Below, piece after piece: positions 26,442 through 35,561 of a DNA stretch of 64,000 nt. The notes under the pieces were generated by a model, which was not told where the DNA came from, ran no database searches, and was given only the letters and a program-made list of their open reading frames with translations. How positions within the stretch are numbered: the first letter of the stretch is position 1; each line of letters opens with the position of its first letter. Origin of the DNA: Alphaproteobacteria bacterium (GTDB lineage Bacteria > Pseudomonadota > Alphaproteobacteria > Rhodobacterales > Rhodobacteraceae); assembly GCA_030426685.1 (NCBI GenBank), contig JAUHYC010000008.1, positions 1 to 64,000 on the forward strand, read 5' to 3'. The position numbers and the translations under genes are program-made.

Positions 26442-27065
26442 ATGACTCCGATCAAACTCTACCGAAATCCGAAATCCGGTCATTGCCACCGGGTTGAGCT
26501 TATGCTGGCCCTGTTGAAGCTACCATATGAAACCATTGATCTCGATATGGCCAACGGGGCGCACAAAGCACCGGAATATCTGAAAATCAGCCCTTTCGGG
26601 CTGGTGCCTGCGATTGATGATGATGGCTATACGCTGGCGGATTCCAATGCGATCATTGTCTACCTGGTTCAGACCTACGCGAAGGCGTCAAACTGGATGC
26701 CCGCAGACCCCAAAACCGCAGCGGAGGTTCAGCGCTGGCTGACGGTTGCGGCGGATAACGTCTATTCCGGGCCTTGTGCGGCACGTCTGGTCAAAGTCTT
26801 TGGCGCGCCTTTAGATCACGGCGCGGCTGTGGCCAAGGCCCATGCCCTGTTCAAGGTGATGGAGGCGCATCTGGACGGGCGCGACTGGCTGGCTGCTGAT
26901 ACACCGACCATCGCGGATGTGGCGGGTTACAGCTACATCGCCCATGCGCCCGAAGGCGGTGTCGACCTGGCCCCTTACCTCAACATCCGCAACTGGCTTG
27001 CCCGGATCGAGGCCCAGCCCGGCTTTGTTGGCATGGCAACTTCACCCATTCCTGAGCTTGCCTGA
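26442..27065 (+). CDS. Glutathione S-transferase family protein
   Basis: A protein of 207 residues from ATG 26442. The N-terminal thioredoxin-fold domain runs MTPIKLYRNPKSGHCHRVEL to about residue 75, with SPFGLVPAIDDDG holding the cis-proline and DSNAIIVYL the glutamate/serine-type glutathione contacts. An all-helical domain completes it, with the N-capping Asp in PTIADVAGYSYI. It is cytosolic and probably conjugates or reduces small electrophiles with glutathione. A flavoprotein oxidoreductase follows after 57 bases, probably in the same transcript. Confidence 0.9.
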   Translation: MTPIKLYRNPKSGHCHRVELMLALLKLPYETIDLDMANGAHKAPEYLKISPFGLVPAIDDDGYTLADSNAIIVYLVQTYAKASNWMPADPKTAAEVQRWLTVAADNVYSGPCAARLVKVFGAPLDHGAAVAKAHALFKVMEAHLDGRDWLAADTPTIADVAGYSYIAHAPEGGVDLAPYLNIRNWLARIEAQPGFVGMATSPIPELA

Positions 27066-27122
27066 ACCTCGGAGTCAGCGCCTGACCGCTGGCCCGCTAC
27101 CCTTTTCTCAAGGACCAGAGCG

Positions 27123-28763
27123 ATGGACCAGATCAAAGCAGACACACCCTTTCATGATGGCGAACGTGCTGCTCAGGCACGTGCGGGCGCTGGTGACGTT
27201 TCAAAATGGGCAAGTGGGTTCATCCGGGATTTTATGCCCGAGCAACATCGGGAATTCTACGCCTCGCTCCCGTTTTTGGTCTTGGCCGGTCAGGATGCGT
27301 CAGGTTCGACATGGGTGACGTTGCTCGACGGGCCCGACGGGTTCATTCAATCTCCGAACCCGTGCAGCCTGACCTTGGACGCCACGGTCGACGCACAAGA
27401 TCCGCTGTTCAGTGCCTTTACCGAAGGTACGGATGTCGGGCTTGTCGGGATAGAATTGTCAACACGCCGACGCAACCGGCTGAGCGGTCATCTGCGTCAA
27501 TCCGGAACCGGTTATGAAATCAAAATTCGGCAGACATTTGGCAACTGTCCGCAGTATATACATGAGCGCGTCTGGCGGCGCATCAATGGCAATGTGCCCG
27601 GCCCGACCCGGCACGGAAAGGCGCTGAACCCCGATCAGATCGCGTTGATTTCAAACTCAGAGACGATGTTCATTGGATCGGGGCATCAGAACGGAACAAA
27701 CCATCCCTCGCGCGGATATGACGCCTCCCATCGCGGCGGCGCGCCCGGCTTTGTACAGGTCAGGAACCCGCACCATCTGCGGATACCGGATTACGCTGGC
27801 AACAATTTTTTCAACACGATCGGCAATCTGGTTGCGGACCCGCGAGTCGGCCTTGTCTTTGTCGATTTTGAAACCGGTAGCTTGTTGCACATAACAGGCC
27901 GCGCCAGCATCGATTGGGACCCCACCGACGCCAACGATGATGACGCCTGGCGTATGATTGATGTAACTGTCGAGGCCGTTATTGAGCGTCCGAATGCGCT
28001 GGCGTTGCGATGGTCGAAGCGGGATCAGTCCCGCCGCTTCAGGGTAACGCGGCGTGTACCCGAGGCTCACGGTGTCACATCGTTCTACCTGAGCCCCACC
28101 GATGGCAGACCCCTTTGGCCCTTTGCCGCCGGGCAACATCTGCCCGTGGCGATCAGTATTCCCGGTCAGACCGATGTGGCCCGACGCAGCTATTCCCTGT
28201 CGGGCGATCCAGGAGCTGCCAACAGCTATCGATTGACCATCAAGCGTGAACCCAACGGTCTTGTGTCGCGGTTCCTGCATGATGATCTGTCGGTGGGGGC
28301 AGAGATCACGGCCTCACCCCCGTCCGGTGACTTCACTTTGCCAGACCAGGAAGAACCGGTGGTCCTGGTCAGCGCCGGGGTCGGGGTGACGCCGATGATC
28401 GCCATGTTGCACAGCGCCCTCTCTGATCGGCGCGACCGACCCCTCTGGTTCGTGCACGGCGCCAGAAGCCGCGCGGAACATGTATTGCGAGAAGAGGCCG
28501 CGCAGCTGATCGAAAAGCATCCAATTGCATGGCTCAGGACCTTCTATAGCAACCCCAACATGAAAGACCTTGCCGGTGATGAGGTGATGGGACGAATTTC
28601 TCCGCAGGCGTTGATAGAACTGAACGCAGGGGAGGATGCGCAATACCTATTGTGCGGACCCGAGCAGTTCTTGTCTGACATCAGAAACGGGTTGGAAGCG
28701 CTTGGCGTGCCGGCGGGGAATATCTCGATCGAAGTGTTCGGCCCTGTTGGACAAAAGAAATAG
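27123..28763 (+). CDS. Fusion flavoprotein: PNPOx-like split barrel plus ferredoxin-NADP reductase-like module
   Basis: A protein of 546 residues. Residues about 30-290 form a pyridoxamine-phosphate-oxidase-like split barrel that usually binds FMN. From about 300 there is an FAD-binding barrel (RRSYSLSGDPG is the FAD motif RxYS) and an NAD(P)-binding domain (VVLVSAGVGVTPMIAMLHSA), ending with the YLLCGPEQFLSDI motif. Comparable proteins often carry a further C-terminal 2Fe-2S ferredoxin domain of about 90 residues. Here the protein stops right after EVFGPVG, so that domain is absent. The role is probably NAD(P)H-driven reduction of an unknown small molecule together with the adjacent GST. Confidence 0.82.
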   Translation: MDQIKADTPFHDGERAAQARAGAGDVSKWASGFIRDFMPEQHREFYASLPFLVLAGQDASGSTWVTLLDGPDGFIQSPNPCSLTLDATVDAQDPLFSAFTEGTDVGLVGIELSTRRRNRLSGHLRQSGTGYEIKIRQTFGNCPQYIHERVWRRINGNVPGPTRHGKALNPDQIALISNSETMFIGSGHQNGTNHPSRGYDASHRGGAPGFVQVRNPHHLRIPDYAGNNFFNTIGNLVADPRVGLVFVDFETGSLLHITGRASIDWDPTDANDDDAWRMIDVTVEAVIERPNALALRWSKRDQSRRFRVTRRVPEAHGVTSFYLSPTDGRPLWPFAAGQHLPVAISIPGQTDVARRSYSLSGDPGAANSYRLTIKREPNGLVSRFLHDDLSVGAEITASPPSGDFTLPDQEEPVVLVSAGVGVTPMIAMLHSALSDRRDRPLWFVHGARSRAEHVLREEAAQLIEKHPIAWLRTFYSNPNMKDLAGDEVMGRISPQALIELNAGEDAQYLLCGPEQFLSDIRNGLEALGVPAGNISIEVFGPVGQKK

Positions 28764-28788
28764 GTCAGCAGAGCGAGACCCGGCCAGA

Positions 28789-31122
28789 TCAGGTTGGGTC
28801 TTCACCCGGCCGAGGATCCTTGTAACGGTTGAGATCCAGTATTCCGGCTTGAACTGCGTCCTGCAGGGTCAGAAACTCGTGCACCTGATCACTCAGAGCC
28901 CAAAAATCGGGACTTGTCCTGCGGACACCGAACTCGGCAACCACCTGCAACCAGTCGGCATTGGTTTGCACCGATTTGATTGCATTGACAAAGCGCATCA
29001 TCTGGTTCTGTTCAACCGCGAAATAAAAGTTCGGGTAGCTGCCGATCAGTCCGGGCAGAATCGTCAATTTGTCTGACTGCGGATCGCGGCGCGCTGCCTC
29101 GTGAAACATGAACGCGACATTGTCATGTGCTTTGTCGTGGATCAGTGAGAAGATATGTGCCTCCTCGTCATCTTTGTTCACGATCAAGACCGACAGATCT
29201 GGCAGGAACTGTACCCAAGCCCCTGTCTGGTCGGCCAGTAGGCGTAGAGTCTGCGCTGGATCCTGGTCGTCAGTGGGCGGCGCGCAATCTGTACCCCCGC
29301 ATCTGTTGATCGGGTCTGTTTGTGTCCAAAGCCCGGCCCCGCGGTCGAGCAATGACAGTAAGAATTCTTGCTTGGGCGCATCGGTGCTATAGGCGATACC
29401 CGAAGGAAAACTGTCATCGACACGTCGGCGATGCCAGTAGGTGCGGATTTCACCGAGAAAACCTTTGTACCAGCTCAGGTGCATCTGCTCGCGCACCGGC
29501 TGTGGCATGAAGATCAGGAAGTTATCCTCGCTTTCCATGCGCAGTTCATCCATGTAAAGCCGCGTCGAAAGCTGATGTTCGATCCGTCCGAACACGTCGT
29601 ATCCGGCTACAAGATTATAGTAGATACGTTCGAAGATCGGGTAATCGATCACCCAGGCCGTTTCGGGAATGCCCCCATGGAATCCTGTCATGGCCGAAGC
29701 GTTGTCGAAGTGGCGGAACACTGTGATCAATGCGTTTGGGTTGGTGCCATCCCCATCCCAGATCGCGTCATAATCGAACCCGGCCCTGTGTGCCGGGCTC
29801 TGCTGATAACGGGCATCCCGAAACCTCAGGTATTGCTCCTGATTGCTGTGCGAAAGCCCCTGTAGCTGGCTCAGTAAACCGCCATCGCTGTTTGAGACAG
29901 GAAGCTCGAGAAAGGTTCCCCCGTCCTGCAAATAGCTCGGGTCGGTGATGGACAGGTCCGCGTCAGGATCCAGAAAGCTGACCCAGAAACGGTCTTCGAT
30001 GACATTGACCGCTGTTTGCCCGTGACAGACGGGGCCGCGGATAAAGCTGCGCACGAAAAACAGTGCATCATCAAGCAGGAATTCGTACCGGCTGCGGGGT
30101 GGTATGCTTGAAAACGTGCTGAACGGATTGCCGCCCTCGGCTTCTCCATATCCCGGGAGCTCAGCCAATGTCCACTGAGGCAAGAGAAACAGTTCGCGGA
30201 ACCGCGCCATGCGATCGGGGCCAAGAGGGTAAACGAGGTGCTCTTTGTGCACGATCGTCTCTGTCACCAGTTGCAGCCGATAGTGAAACGGCGCGCTTCC
30301 CGGATCATCGAAAGGACGCCGGGAGGCGATTACATCGATCCCTTCTCCGGACGGGGTGCGAGAGCGCACGAGATGGAAAAAACGCCGGGGCGAGTCGCCA
30401 TCAAAATGCAGCCGCGCCAGAAAGAGGTGTTCATAGAGGTACCGGCTCATCAATTGGCTGCGCAGGTCAGGAGCGTTCAGAAATTTCTCCCACTCGGCAA
30501 TCTGTTCCATGATGTCATCGGGGATCACGTCGGGTGTGGTTGTGGGCGGTGTGCCCGCGCGGGCCCATGATTTGAGCAGGGCATAGTTTTCGTCGCTCAG
30601 TGGTGCGGTTGCATAGGGCATACCGGCCTGCGGATGGTCATCACGAAACTCATCGAACTCGTCCGGAGAAGGGCAGACAAGCGGGCGATTCAACGCCAGG
30701 CCCAATTCATCCGGGATCGGTGCATCCGGCGCCAGACCATTTTGCCGACCCAGATCGAGATGTCGCTCCAGCAATCCCGGTGCAACAGAGTGAAAGCCCA
30801 GTGTGCGCCACTCGGCAACGGATTGCGCATCCGTTCCCAGCCGTGTTGGTTGCGCATCCGAAAGCCGTTTTGTGTCATATACGACCAGCTTGCTGCCACC
30901 TCGCAACAGACCTTCATGCGATGTCAGCTTCAACTGACAGGGCGCGTCATAGCAGCTATGGCAGACCACACATCGGTGATCCAAAACGGTGCGCACATTG
31001 GACCAACTCTTGGAGGTTTCGGTTTGAGCAATGGCATCTGATCCGGCATCCCAAATACAGACCAAGAAGGCGGCAAGGCCCGCCAGGATCAACCGTTTCC
31101 TCAATGCACGCGCTTGCACCAT
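28789..31122 (-). CDS. cti: Fatty acid cis/trans isomerase
   Basis: A protein of 777 residues, the usual size for Cti. An N-terminal signal sequence (hydrophobic stretch about residues 11-25) exports it to the periplasm. The heme-c motif is CVVCH (Cys51, Cys54, His55), followed by a second CxxxxC. Cti converts cis-unsaturated acyl chains of membrane phospholipids to trans without a double-bond shift, an emergency response to solvents, heat or salt that stiffens the membrane. It is a monocistronic gene, convergent with the flavoprotein gene. The long tract after the heme motif shows no internal stop or frameshift. Confidence 0.92.
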   Translation of the reverse strand: MVQARALRKRLILAGLAAFLVCIWDAGSDAIAQTETSKSWSNVRTVLDHRCVVCHSCYDAPCQLKLTSHEGLLRGGSKLVVYDTKRLSDAQPTRLGTDAQSVAEWRTLGFHSVAPGLLERHLDLGRQNGLAPDAPIPDELGLALNRPLVCPSPDEFDEFRDDHPQAGMPYATAPLSDENYALLKSWARAGTPPTTTPDVIPDDIMEQIAEWEKFLNAPDLRSQLMSRYLYEHLFLARLHFDGDSPRRFFHLVRSRTPSGEGIDVIASRRPFDDPGSAPFHYRLQLVTETIVHKEHLVYPLGPDRMARFRELFLLPQWTLAELPGYGEAEGGNPFSTFSSIPPRSRYEFLLDDALFFVRSFIRGPVCHGQTAVNVIEDRFWVSFLDPDADLSITDPSYLQDGGTFLELPVSNSDGGLLSQLQGLSHSNQEQYLRFRDARYQQSPAHRAGFDYDAIWDGDGTNPNALITVFRHFDNASAMTGFHGGIPETAWVIDYPIFERIYYNLVAGYDVFGRIEHQLSTRLYMDELRMESEDNFLIFMPQPVREQMHLSWYKGFLGEIRTYWHRRRVDDSFPSGIAYSTDAPKQEFLLSLLDRGAGLWTQTDPINRCGGTDCAPPTDDQDPAQTLRLLADQTGAWVQFLPDLSVLIVNKDDEEAHIFSLIHDKAHDNVAFMFHEAARRDPQSDKLTILPGLIGSYPNFYFAVEQNQMMRFVNAIKSVQTNADWLQVVAEFGVRRTSPDFWALSDQVHEFLTLQDAVQAGILDLNRYKDPRPGEDPT

Positions 31123-31377
31123 TTACGTCTCATCCAATGAAAGTGTCTGACCTCAGCATTAATCTGACTTGTTAAGGTGCCCTGTGTCGAGTCACGCGAT
31201 TCATCCGCAGTGAGCCTGTAGGGGCCATGCCATTGCGGAGCGGACAAGCGCCTTCGTGATCTCAGGTCATGCGGTTGCTTGTCGGATCGTTTCAGGGGTA
31301 AGGAAAGCAAGCAGTTTCACTGCAACATCACCCAGTCTGATTGTGTGAAAAGAAGTTTCTCAAGGCAGGTTCGGCCC

Positions 31378-33714
31378 GTGACCAAAACTCGAAATACCGG
31401 AACAAGTAAGCCTGTGCTTTCTCTGGCGGAGCGGCAGCGACGCAAGCGGCGGCGCAATCGTATACTGATTTTGCTTTCTCCGCTGATCGTTCTGCTTTCA
31501 CCGATTTTGCTGCCGGTCTTTTTTGTTGTTCGACACTACAAGAACAAGTCTTCGCGCAAAGTCAGCCGTCGGATGGGTGAAATCGCCGGAGATCTGGCTT
31601 CGGTGGAGCCACCAAAGCGAAACGATGCCGAGGAGGCTTGGGTTGATGCGAAACCAGATACCTTTGCCCTGTGCCGGGTGATCGGAAACGATTTGGTCCC
31701 GCGTCATCGGGCGGGCCAGTCATTGCAGAATGTTGCGTTTATTCTCGAACACGAACCGGAGCTGAAAGACTGCACCAAGCTCTGGATTCTGAACCGGATT
31801 GTCGATCCCAAGAACGAGGCTGAGCTGATCGCGCTGCTCGAGAGACACAATCAGAAGTATGAGCGAATAGCCTTTGACCCTGCAGAGCTGCAGTCGATCG
31901 GATACGATTTCTCAACCTTCGACGATCCGATGATCTTTGCTAACGGGATGGTCGATGGTCTGGATGATGACACTCGCGGAAAGATGGTCACGCAGGCTTA
32001 TCGGGCGCGGAACAACTATGTCATGAACAACAACGGTGCGCGCAATCAGGCGTTGGAGTTCTGCCTGAAGCACGCCAAATGGGCATTGCCATTTGACGGG
32101 AACTGCTTCTTCACAAACAGCGCCTGGGAGGTGCTGCGCAAGGACATCACGTCTCAGCGGGACAAGCGGTATTTCTGTGTTCCGATGGCGAGGATGCAGG
32201 ACAATGAAGAACTGCTGAGGGATGCGAGCACACCTGAGGCGGTCGAAGAACCGCAAATGGCCTTCCGATGCGATGCGCCGTTGCGATTTGACGAGGCACA
32301 TCCTTATGGGCGACGGCCAAAGGTCGAACTGTTCCTGCATCTGGGTATTCCGGGGATCTGGCAGAATTTTCCGGTCGAGGAATTTGATCTTCCGCCCCGA
32401 AAGGTCAGCGCGGAAGGTCACCGGGTGGGCCACGCGGGATGGGTGGCCCGGCTGTTTTCGGGGCAGGCGCAGCTGGAACATAAGGGCGTTCAGACCCTTA
32501 AAAACCGTGGCCTTGCCAGAAATGAGGCAATCTGCGCGACCCTGGACATGCTGGAAGCGCGTCACATGCAGGACACCACTATTGACGATGCAACACTATT
32601 CTTCGATTCAGCTCGAATTGAGGCGCTGGCCGGATCTATGGCGGATGCCGATCTAGTCGCCGTCGTGGCCGCAGCCGACGAAGCGCTGACCCGCGGCCCT
32701 TTCTCGGTTACGGACAAGCCCGAGCCCGGGCCCAGCGGGGATCTCCACGACTATTATCATCCATCGCCTTACTGGTGGCCTGACCCCAAGAAAAAAAGCG
32801 GGCGGCCCTATGTTTTCCGCGACGGGCAGCGTGTACCCGGAACTCAGCTGTATGAGGAAGAAAGCGACCGGTTTGACAGGACCAGACTGCAAAGGCTGTT
32901 TGATGACTCGACCGCGCTTGCACTGGCAGCAAAACTCACTGGGGATACCCGTTATCGGGATCACCTCTCGCGATTGATCAAAACGTGGTTCGTAGACGTC
33001 GATACCCGATTGAACCCCAACTTGGACTATGCGCAGGTACGGCTTGGGCATAAGGGGGACAAAGGTCTGGCTCATGGCCTGATCGAAACCAAGGATTTCT
33101 ACTTCTTTCTCGATGCGGTTCGGATGTTGGGCAATACCGAACTCAGCCAGGGCGTGCGCCAATGGTGTGCCGCGTTCCTTGAGTGGCTGACGGACAGCGA
33201 ACAGGGAAAGGGTGAGCGTCGGGCCAAGAACAATCATGGCACTTGTTATGATCTGCAAGCGGCGTCTCTGGCGGCATTCCTCGGTGATACCACAGCTTTG
33301 CAGCGGATCAATTTGCGTGCTCAGGCACGGGTATTGGGCACAATCACTGAAGATGGTGAGCAGCCGCACGAAATGACCCGCACGCTGACCCAGCACTATT
33401 GCGCGTTCAATCTGCAAAGCTGGATCAACCTTTTCAACCTGCTCGAAGGAGCTGGCTTGCGACCATGGAGCAGCGATGCGGCAGAGCGCTTGGTTGTCGC
33501 CATGCGCCAGTTGCTCAGCGAGTCTGTTGAAGGTTGGAAACATGAACAGATCGAACCGTTTGAAGTCGCCCGCCTGGTCCCGATAGACGTGACCTTGCGT
33601 CAACAGACAGGGCAGGGGATCTTGCAATCGACAGAAGCTCCAGCCTGTTTTTATCCCCATGACGGCATTCCGCCGTTTTGGCGTCTGGCCCGTGGCTACG
33701 GTGGCCCGCTCTGA
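31378..33714 (+). CDS. Membrane-anchored protein joining a glycosyltransferase-like domain and an alginate-lyase-family domain
   Basis: GTG 31378 with AAGGCAGG upstream gives 778 residues; a TTG at 31279 would add 33 residues. A basic stretch (RQRRKRRRNR) precedes one membrane helix (about 28-50). Residues about 95-400 form an unclassified domain (ALCRVIGNDLVPRHRAGQS, then ARNQALEFCLKHAKWALPFD), reminiscent of glycosyltransferase-like proteins with an Asp-containing motif. From about residue 430 the alginate lyase (PL5-like) fold begins: DYYHPSPYWWPDP, NNHGTCYDLQAAS and QPHEMTRTLTQHYCAFN retain the expected Asn-His, His-Glu and Arg motifs. It may act on an exopolysaccharide. Topology is puzzling because the two domains normally work on opposite sides of the membrane. 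Confidence 0.72.
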   Translation: MTKTRNTGTSKPVLSLAERQRRKRRRNRILILLSPLIVLLSPILLPVFFVVRHYKNKSSRKVSRRMGEIAGDLASVEPPKRNDAEEAWVDAKPDTFALCRVIGNDLVPRHRAGQSLQNVAFILEHEPELKDCTKLWILNRIVDPKNEAELIALLERHNQKYERIAFDPAELQSIGYDFSTFDDPMIFANGMVDGLDDDTRGKMVTQAYRARNNYVMNNNGARNQALEFCLKHAKWALPFDGNCFFTNSAWEVLRKDITSQRDKRYFCVPMARMQDNEELLRDASTPEAVEEPQMAFRCDAPLRFDEAHPYGRRPKVELFLHLGIPGIWQNFPVEEFDLPPRKVSAEGHRVGHAGWVARLFSGQAQLEHKGVQTLKNRGLARNEAICATLDMLEARHMQDTTIDDATLFFDSARIEALAGSMADADLVAVVAAADEALTRGPFSVTDKPEPGPSGDLHDYYHPSPYWWPDPKKKSGRPYVFRDGQRVPGTQLYEEESDRFDRTRLQRLFDDSTALALAAKLTGDTRYRDHLSRLIKTWFVDVDTRLNPNLDYAQVRLGHKGDKGLAHGLIETKDFYFFLDAVRMLGNTELSQGVRQWCAAFLEWLTDSEQGKGERRAKNNHGTCYDLQAASLAAFLGDTTALQRINLRAQARVLGTITEDGEQPHEMTRTLTQHYCAFNLQSWINLFNLLEGAGLRPWSSDAAERLVVAMRQLLSESVEGWKHEQIEPFEVARLVPIDVTLRQQTGQGILQSTEAPACFYPHDGIPPFWRLARGYGGPL

Positions 33715-33768
33715 ACACATTCGGGTGTTGCAACTCGGAAAATGTTCTGGATGATGTGGTGACATGAG

Positions 33769-33785
33769 GACCGGAAAGTCCGGTC
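33769..33785. repeat. Short perfect inverted repeat upstream of the ABC operon
   Basis: GACCGGA-AAG-TCCGGTC lies 44 bases before the first binding-protein gene. It lacks a T run, so it is more likely an operator or leader hairpin than a terminator. Confidence 0.5.
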
Positions 33786-33828
33786 AACCGCGCCAAACGC
33801 GGCCAAAACTACAATGGGGAGACGACGT

Positions 33829-35409
33829 ATGTCATTCAAAACACTGATGCTTGCTGCCAGCGCGACCGCGATGATCGCAGCAGGTGCTTCGGCGGAAACG
33901 CTGCGATGGGCGCGCGCCGGCGACGCGCTGACGCTGGACCCACACGCGCAGAACGAAGGCCCGACCTCGGCCATGGCGCACCAGATCATGGAAACTCTGG
34001 TCATGCGTGACCATTCCGGTGCGCTGGTTCCTTCGCTGGCAACCGAATGGGCGCCATCCGAAGAAAACCCGAATGTCTGGGTCTTCAAATTGCGGGAAGG
34101 CGTCACCTTCCACGATGGTGCAGAGTTTGACAGCGAAGATGTCGTCTTTTCGCTGAACCGCGCCATGACACCGGATTCCGACTACAAGGAGTTACTGGCT
34201 TCGGTGAAAGAGGTGCGTGCACCGGACAAGTTCACTGTTGAGATCGAAACCGACGGTCCGAACCCGATCATGCCCAACAACTTGACCAATATGTTCATGA
34301 TGGACAAGGGCTGGGCCGAGGCGAACAACGCCGTGAAGGTACAGGACTATGAAGGTGGTGAAGATACTTTTGCCGCCAAGAACGCGAACGGCACCGGCCC
34401 TTATAAGCTGGTCAGTCGCGAGCCGGACGTGAAAACAGTTCTGACCGCCAACGAGAACTACTGGGGCAAGGACGAGTTCCCGCTGCAGGTAACTGAGATC
34501 ATCTACACCCCGATCCAGAACGCCGCGACCCGAGTGGCTGCGTTGTTGTCCGGCGAAGTGGATTTCATCCAGGACGTGCCGGTACAGGACCTTGAGCGCG
34601 TGGCCGGAACCGATGGTCTGGACGTGCGCACCGCGCCGCAAAACCGGGTAATCTTCTTCGGTATGAACATGGGCGATGCTGATCTGACCTCGGACAATGT
34701 GGATGGCAAGAACCCGCTAGCTGATGTGCGTGTGCGTCAGGCGATGTCAAAAGCAATCAACCGCGATGCGATCAAGCAGGTCGTGATGCGTGGCCAATCG
34801 GCGCCCGCCGGTATGATCTCACCGCCCTTCGTGAATGGCTGGGATGCGGATATGGATGCCTCGTCCAGCACGGATATCGAAGGCGCCAAGGCCTTGATGG
34901 CTGAGGCCGGGTATCCGGATGGTTTCTCGCTGACGCTGAACTGCCCGAATGACCGCTATATCAACGATGAAGCGATCTGTCAGGCGGCGGTCGGTATGCT
35001 GGCTCAGATCGGGATCACGGTGAACCTGGATGCCAAGCCGAAGGCGCAGCACTTCCCATTGATCAACAATCTGGAGACAGACTTCTATATGCTTGGCTGG
35101 GGTGTTCCGACCTACGACTCGGAGTACATCTTCAACTTCCTGGTGCACTCGAAGGGTGAGAAATACGGCTCGTGGAACGGCACGCGTTATTCCAACCCGG
35201 AACTGGATGCCAAGATCGTGGCACTGGCGTCGGAAACCGATCTGCCCGCGCGCGATCAGCAAATCGGGGAAATCTGGCAGGTCGTTCAGGACGAGCAGCT
35301 TTACATCCCGATCCATCATCAGGTGCTGAACTGGGGTATGAAGTCGGGCGTCGGAACCATTGTCGAGCCGGAAGATTCGCCAAAGATCAAGTACTTTGAA
35401 ATGAATTAA
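33829..35409 (+). CDS. ABC transporter substrate-binding protein, peptide/nickel family (first)
   Basis: A protein of 526 residues from ATG 33829, which has GGGGAG upstream. The signal peptide (residues 1-22, ending ASA-E) leads to the periplasm. The body is an SBP_bac_5 (cluster C) fold with the family pattern LDPHAQNEGP, FKLREGVTFHDGAEFDSEDV and NGTGPYKLVSREP. It is the first gene of a complete importer of the Dpp/Opp class. Substrate cannot be inferred; short peptides or small glycosides and amines are known for this class. It shares its overall plan with the second binding protein downstream. Confidence 0.93.
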   Translation: MSFKTLMLAASATAMIAAGASAETLRWARAGDALTLDPHAQNEGPTSAMAHQIMETLVMRDHSGALVPSLATEWAPSEENPNVWVFKLREGVTFHDGAEFDSEDVVFSLNRAMTPDSDYKELLASVKEVRAPDKFTVEIETDGPNPIMPNNLTNMFMMDKGWAEANNAVKVQDYEGGEDTFAAKNANGTGPYKLVSREPDVKTVLTANENYWGKDEFPLQVTEIIYTPIQNAATRVAALLSGEVDFIQDVPVQDLERVAGTDGLDVRTAPQNRVIFFGMNMGDADLTSDNVDGKNPLADVRVRQAMSKAINRDAIKQVVMRGQSAPAGMISPPFVNGWDADMDASSSTDIEGAKALMAEAGYPDGFSLTLNCPNDRYINDEAICQAAVGMLAQIGITVNLDAKPKAQHFPLINNLETDFYMLGWGVPTYDSEYIFNFLVHSKGEKYGSWNGTRYSNPELDAKIVALASETDLPARDQQIGEIWQVVQDEQLYIPIHHQVLNWGMKSGVGTIVEPEDSPKIKYFEMN

Positions 35410-35431
35410 GGCGTCCTCCGGGATGCTTGGG

Positions 35432-35460
35432 CAGGGCGCAGTGTTGCGCCCTGTTTCTTT
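35432..35460 (+). terminator. Terminator or attenuator between the two binding-protein genes
   Basis: CAGGGCGCA at 35432-35440 pairs with TGCGCCCTG at 35445-35453, followed by TTTCTTT. It would reduce read-through and keep the first binding protein in excess over downstream genes. Confidence 0.8.
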
Positions 35461-35561
35461 GTTTGCGCTGCTGGTCACGGGCTCGTGATATCTATGCGGG
35501 CGCTACTTTACGTGGTGGCCAAAACGCGGGAAGCTTCCACCACAAACAGGGAGAATTCGTG

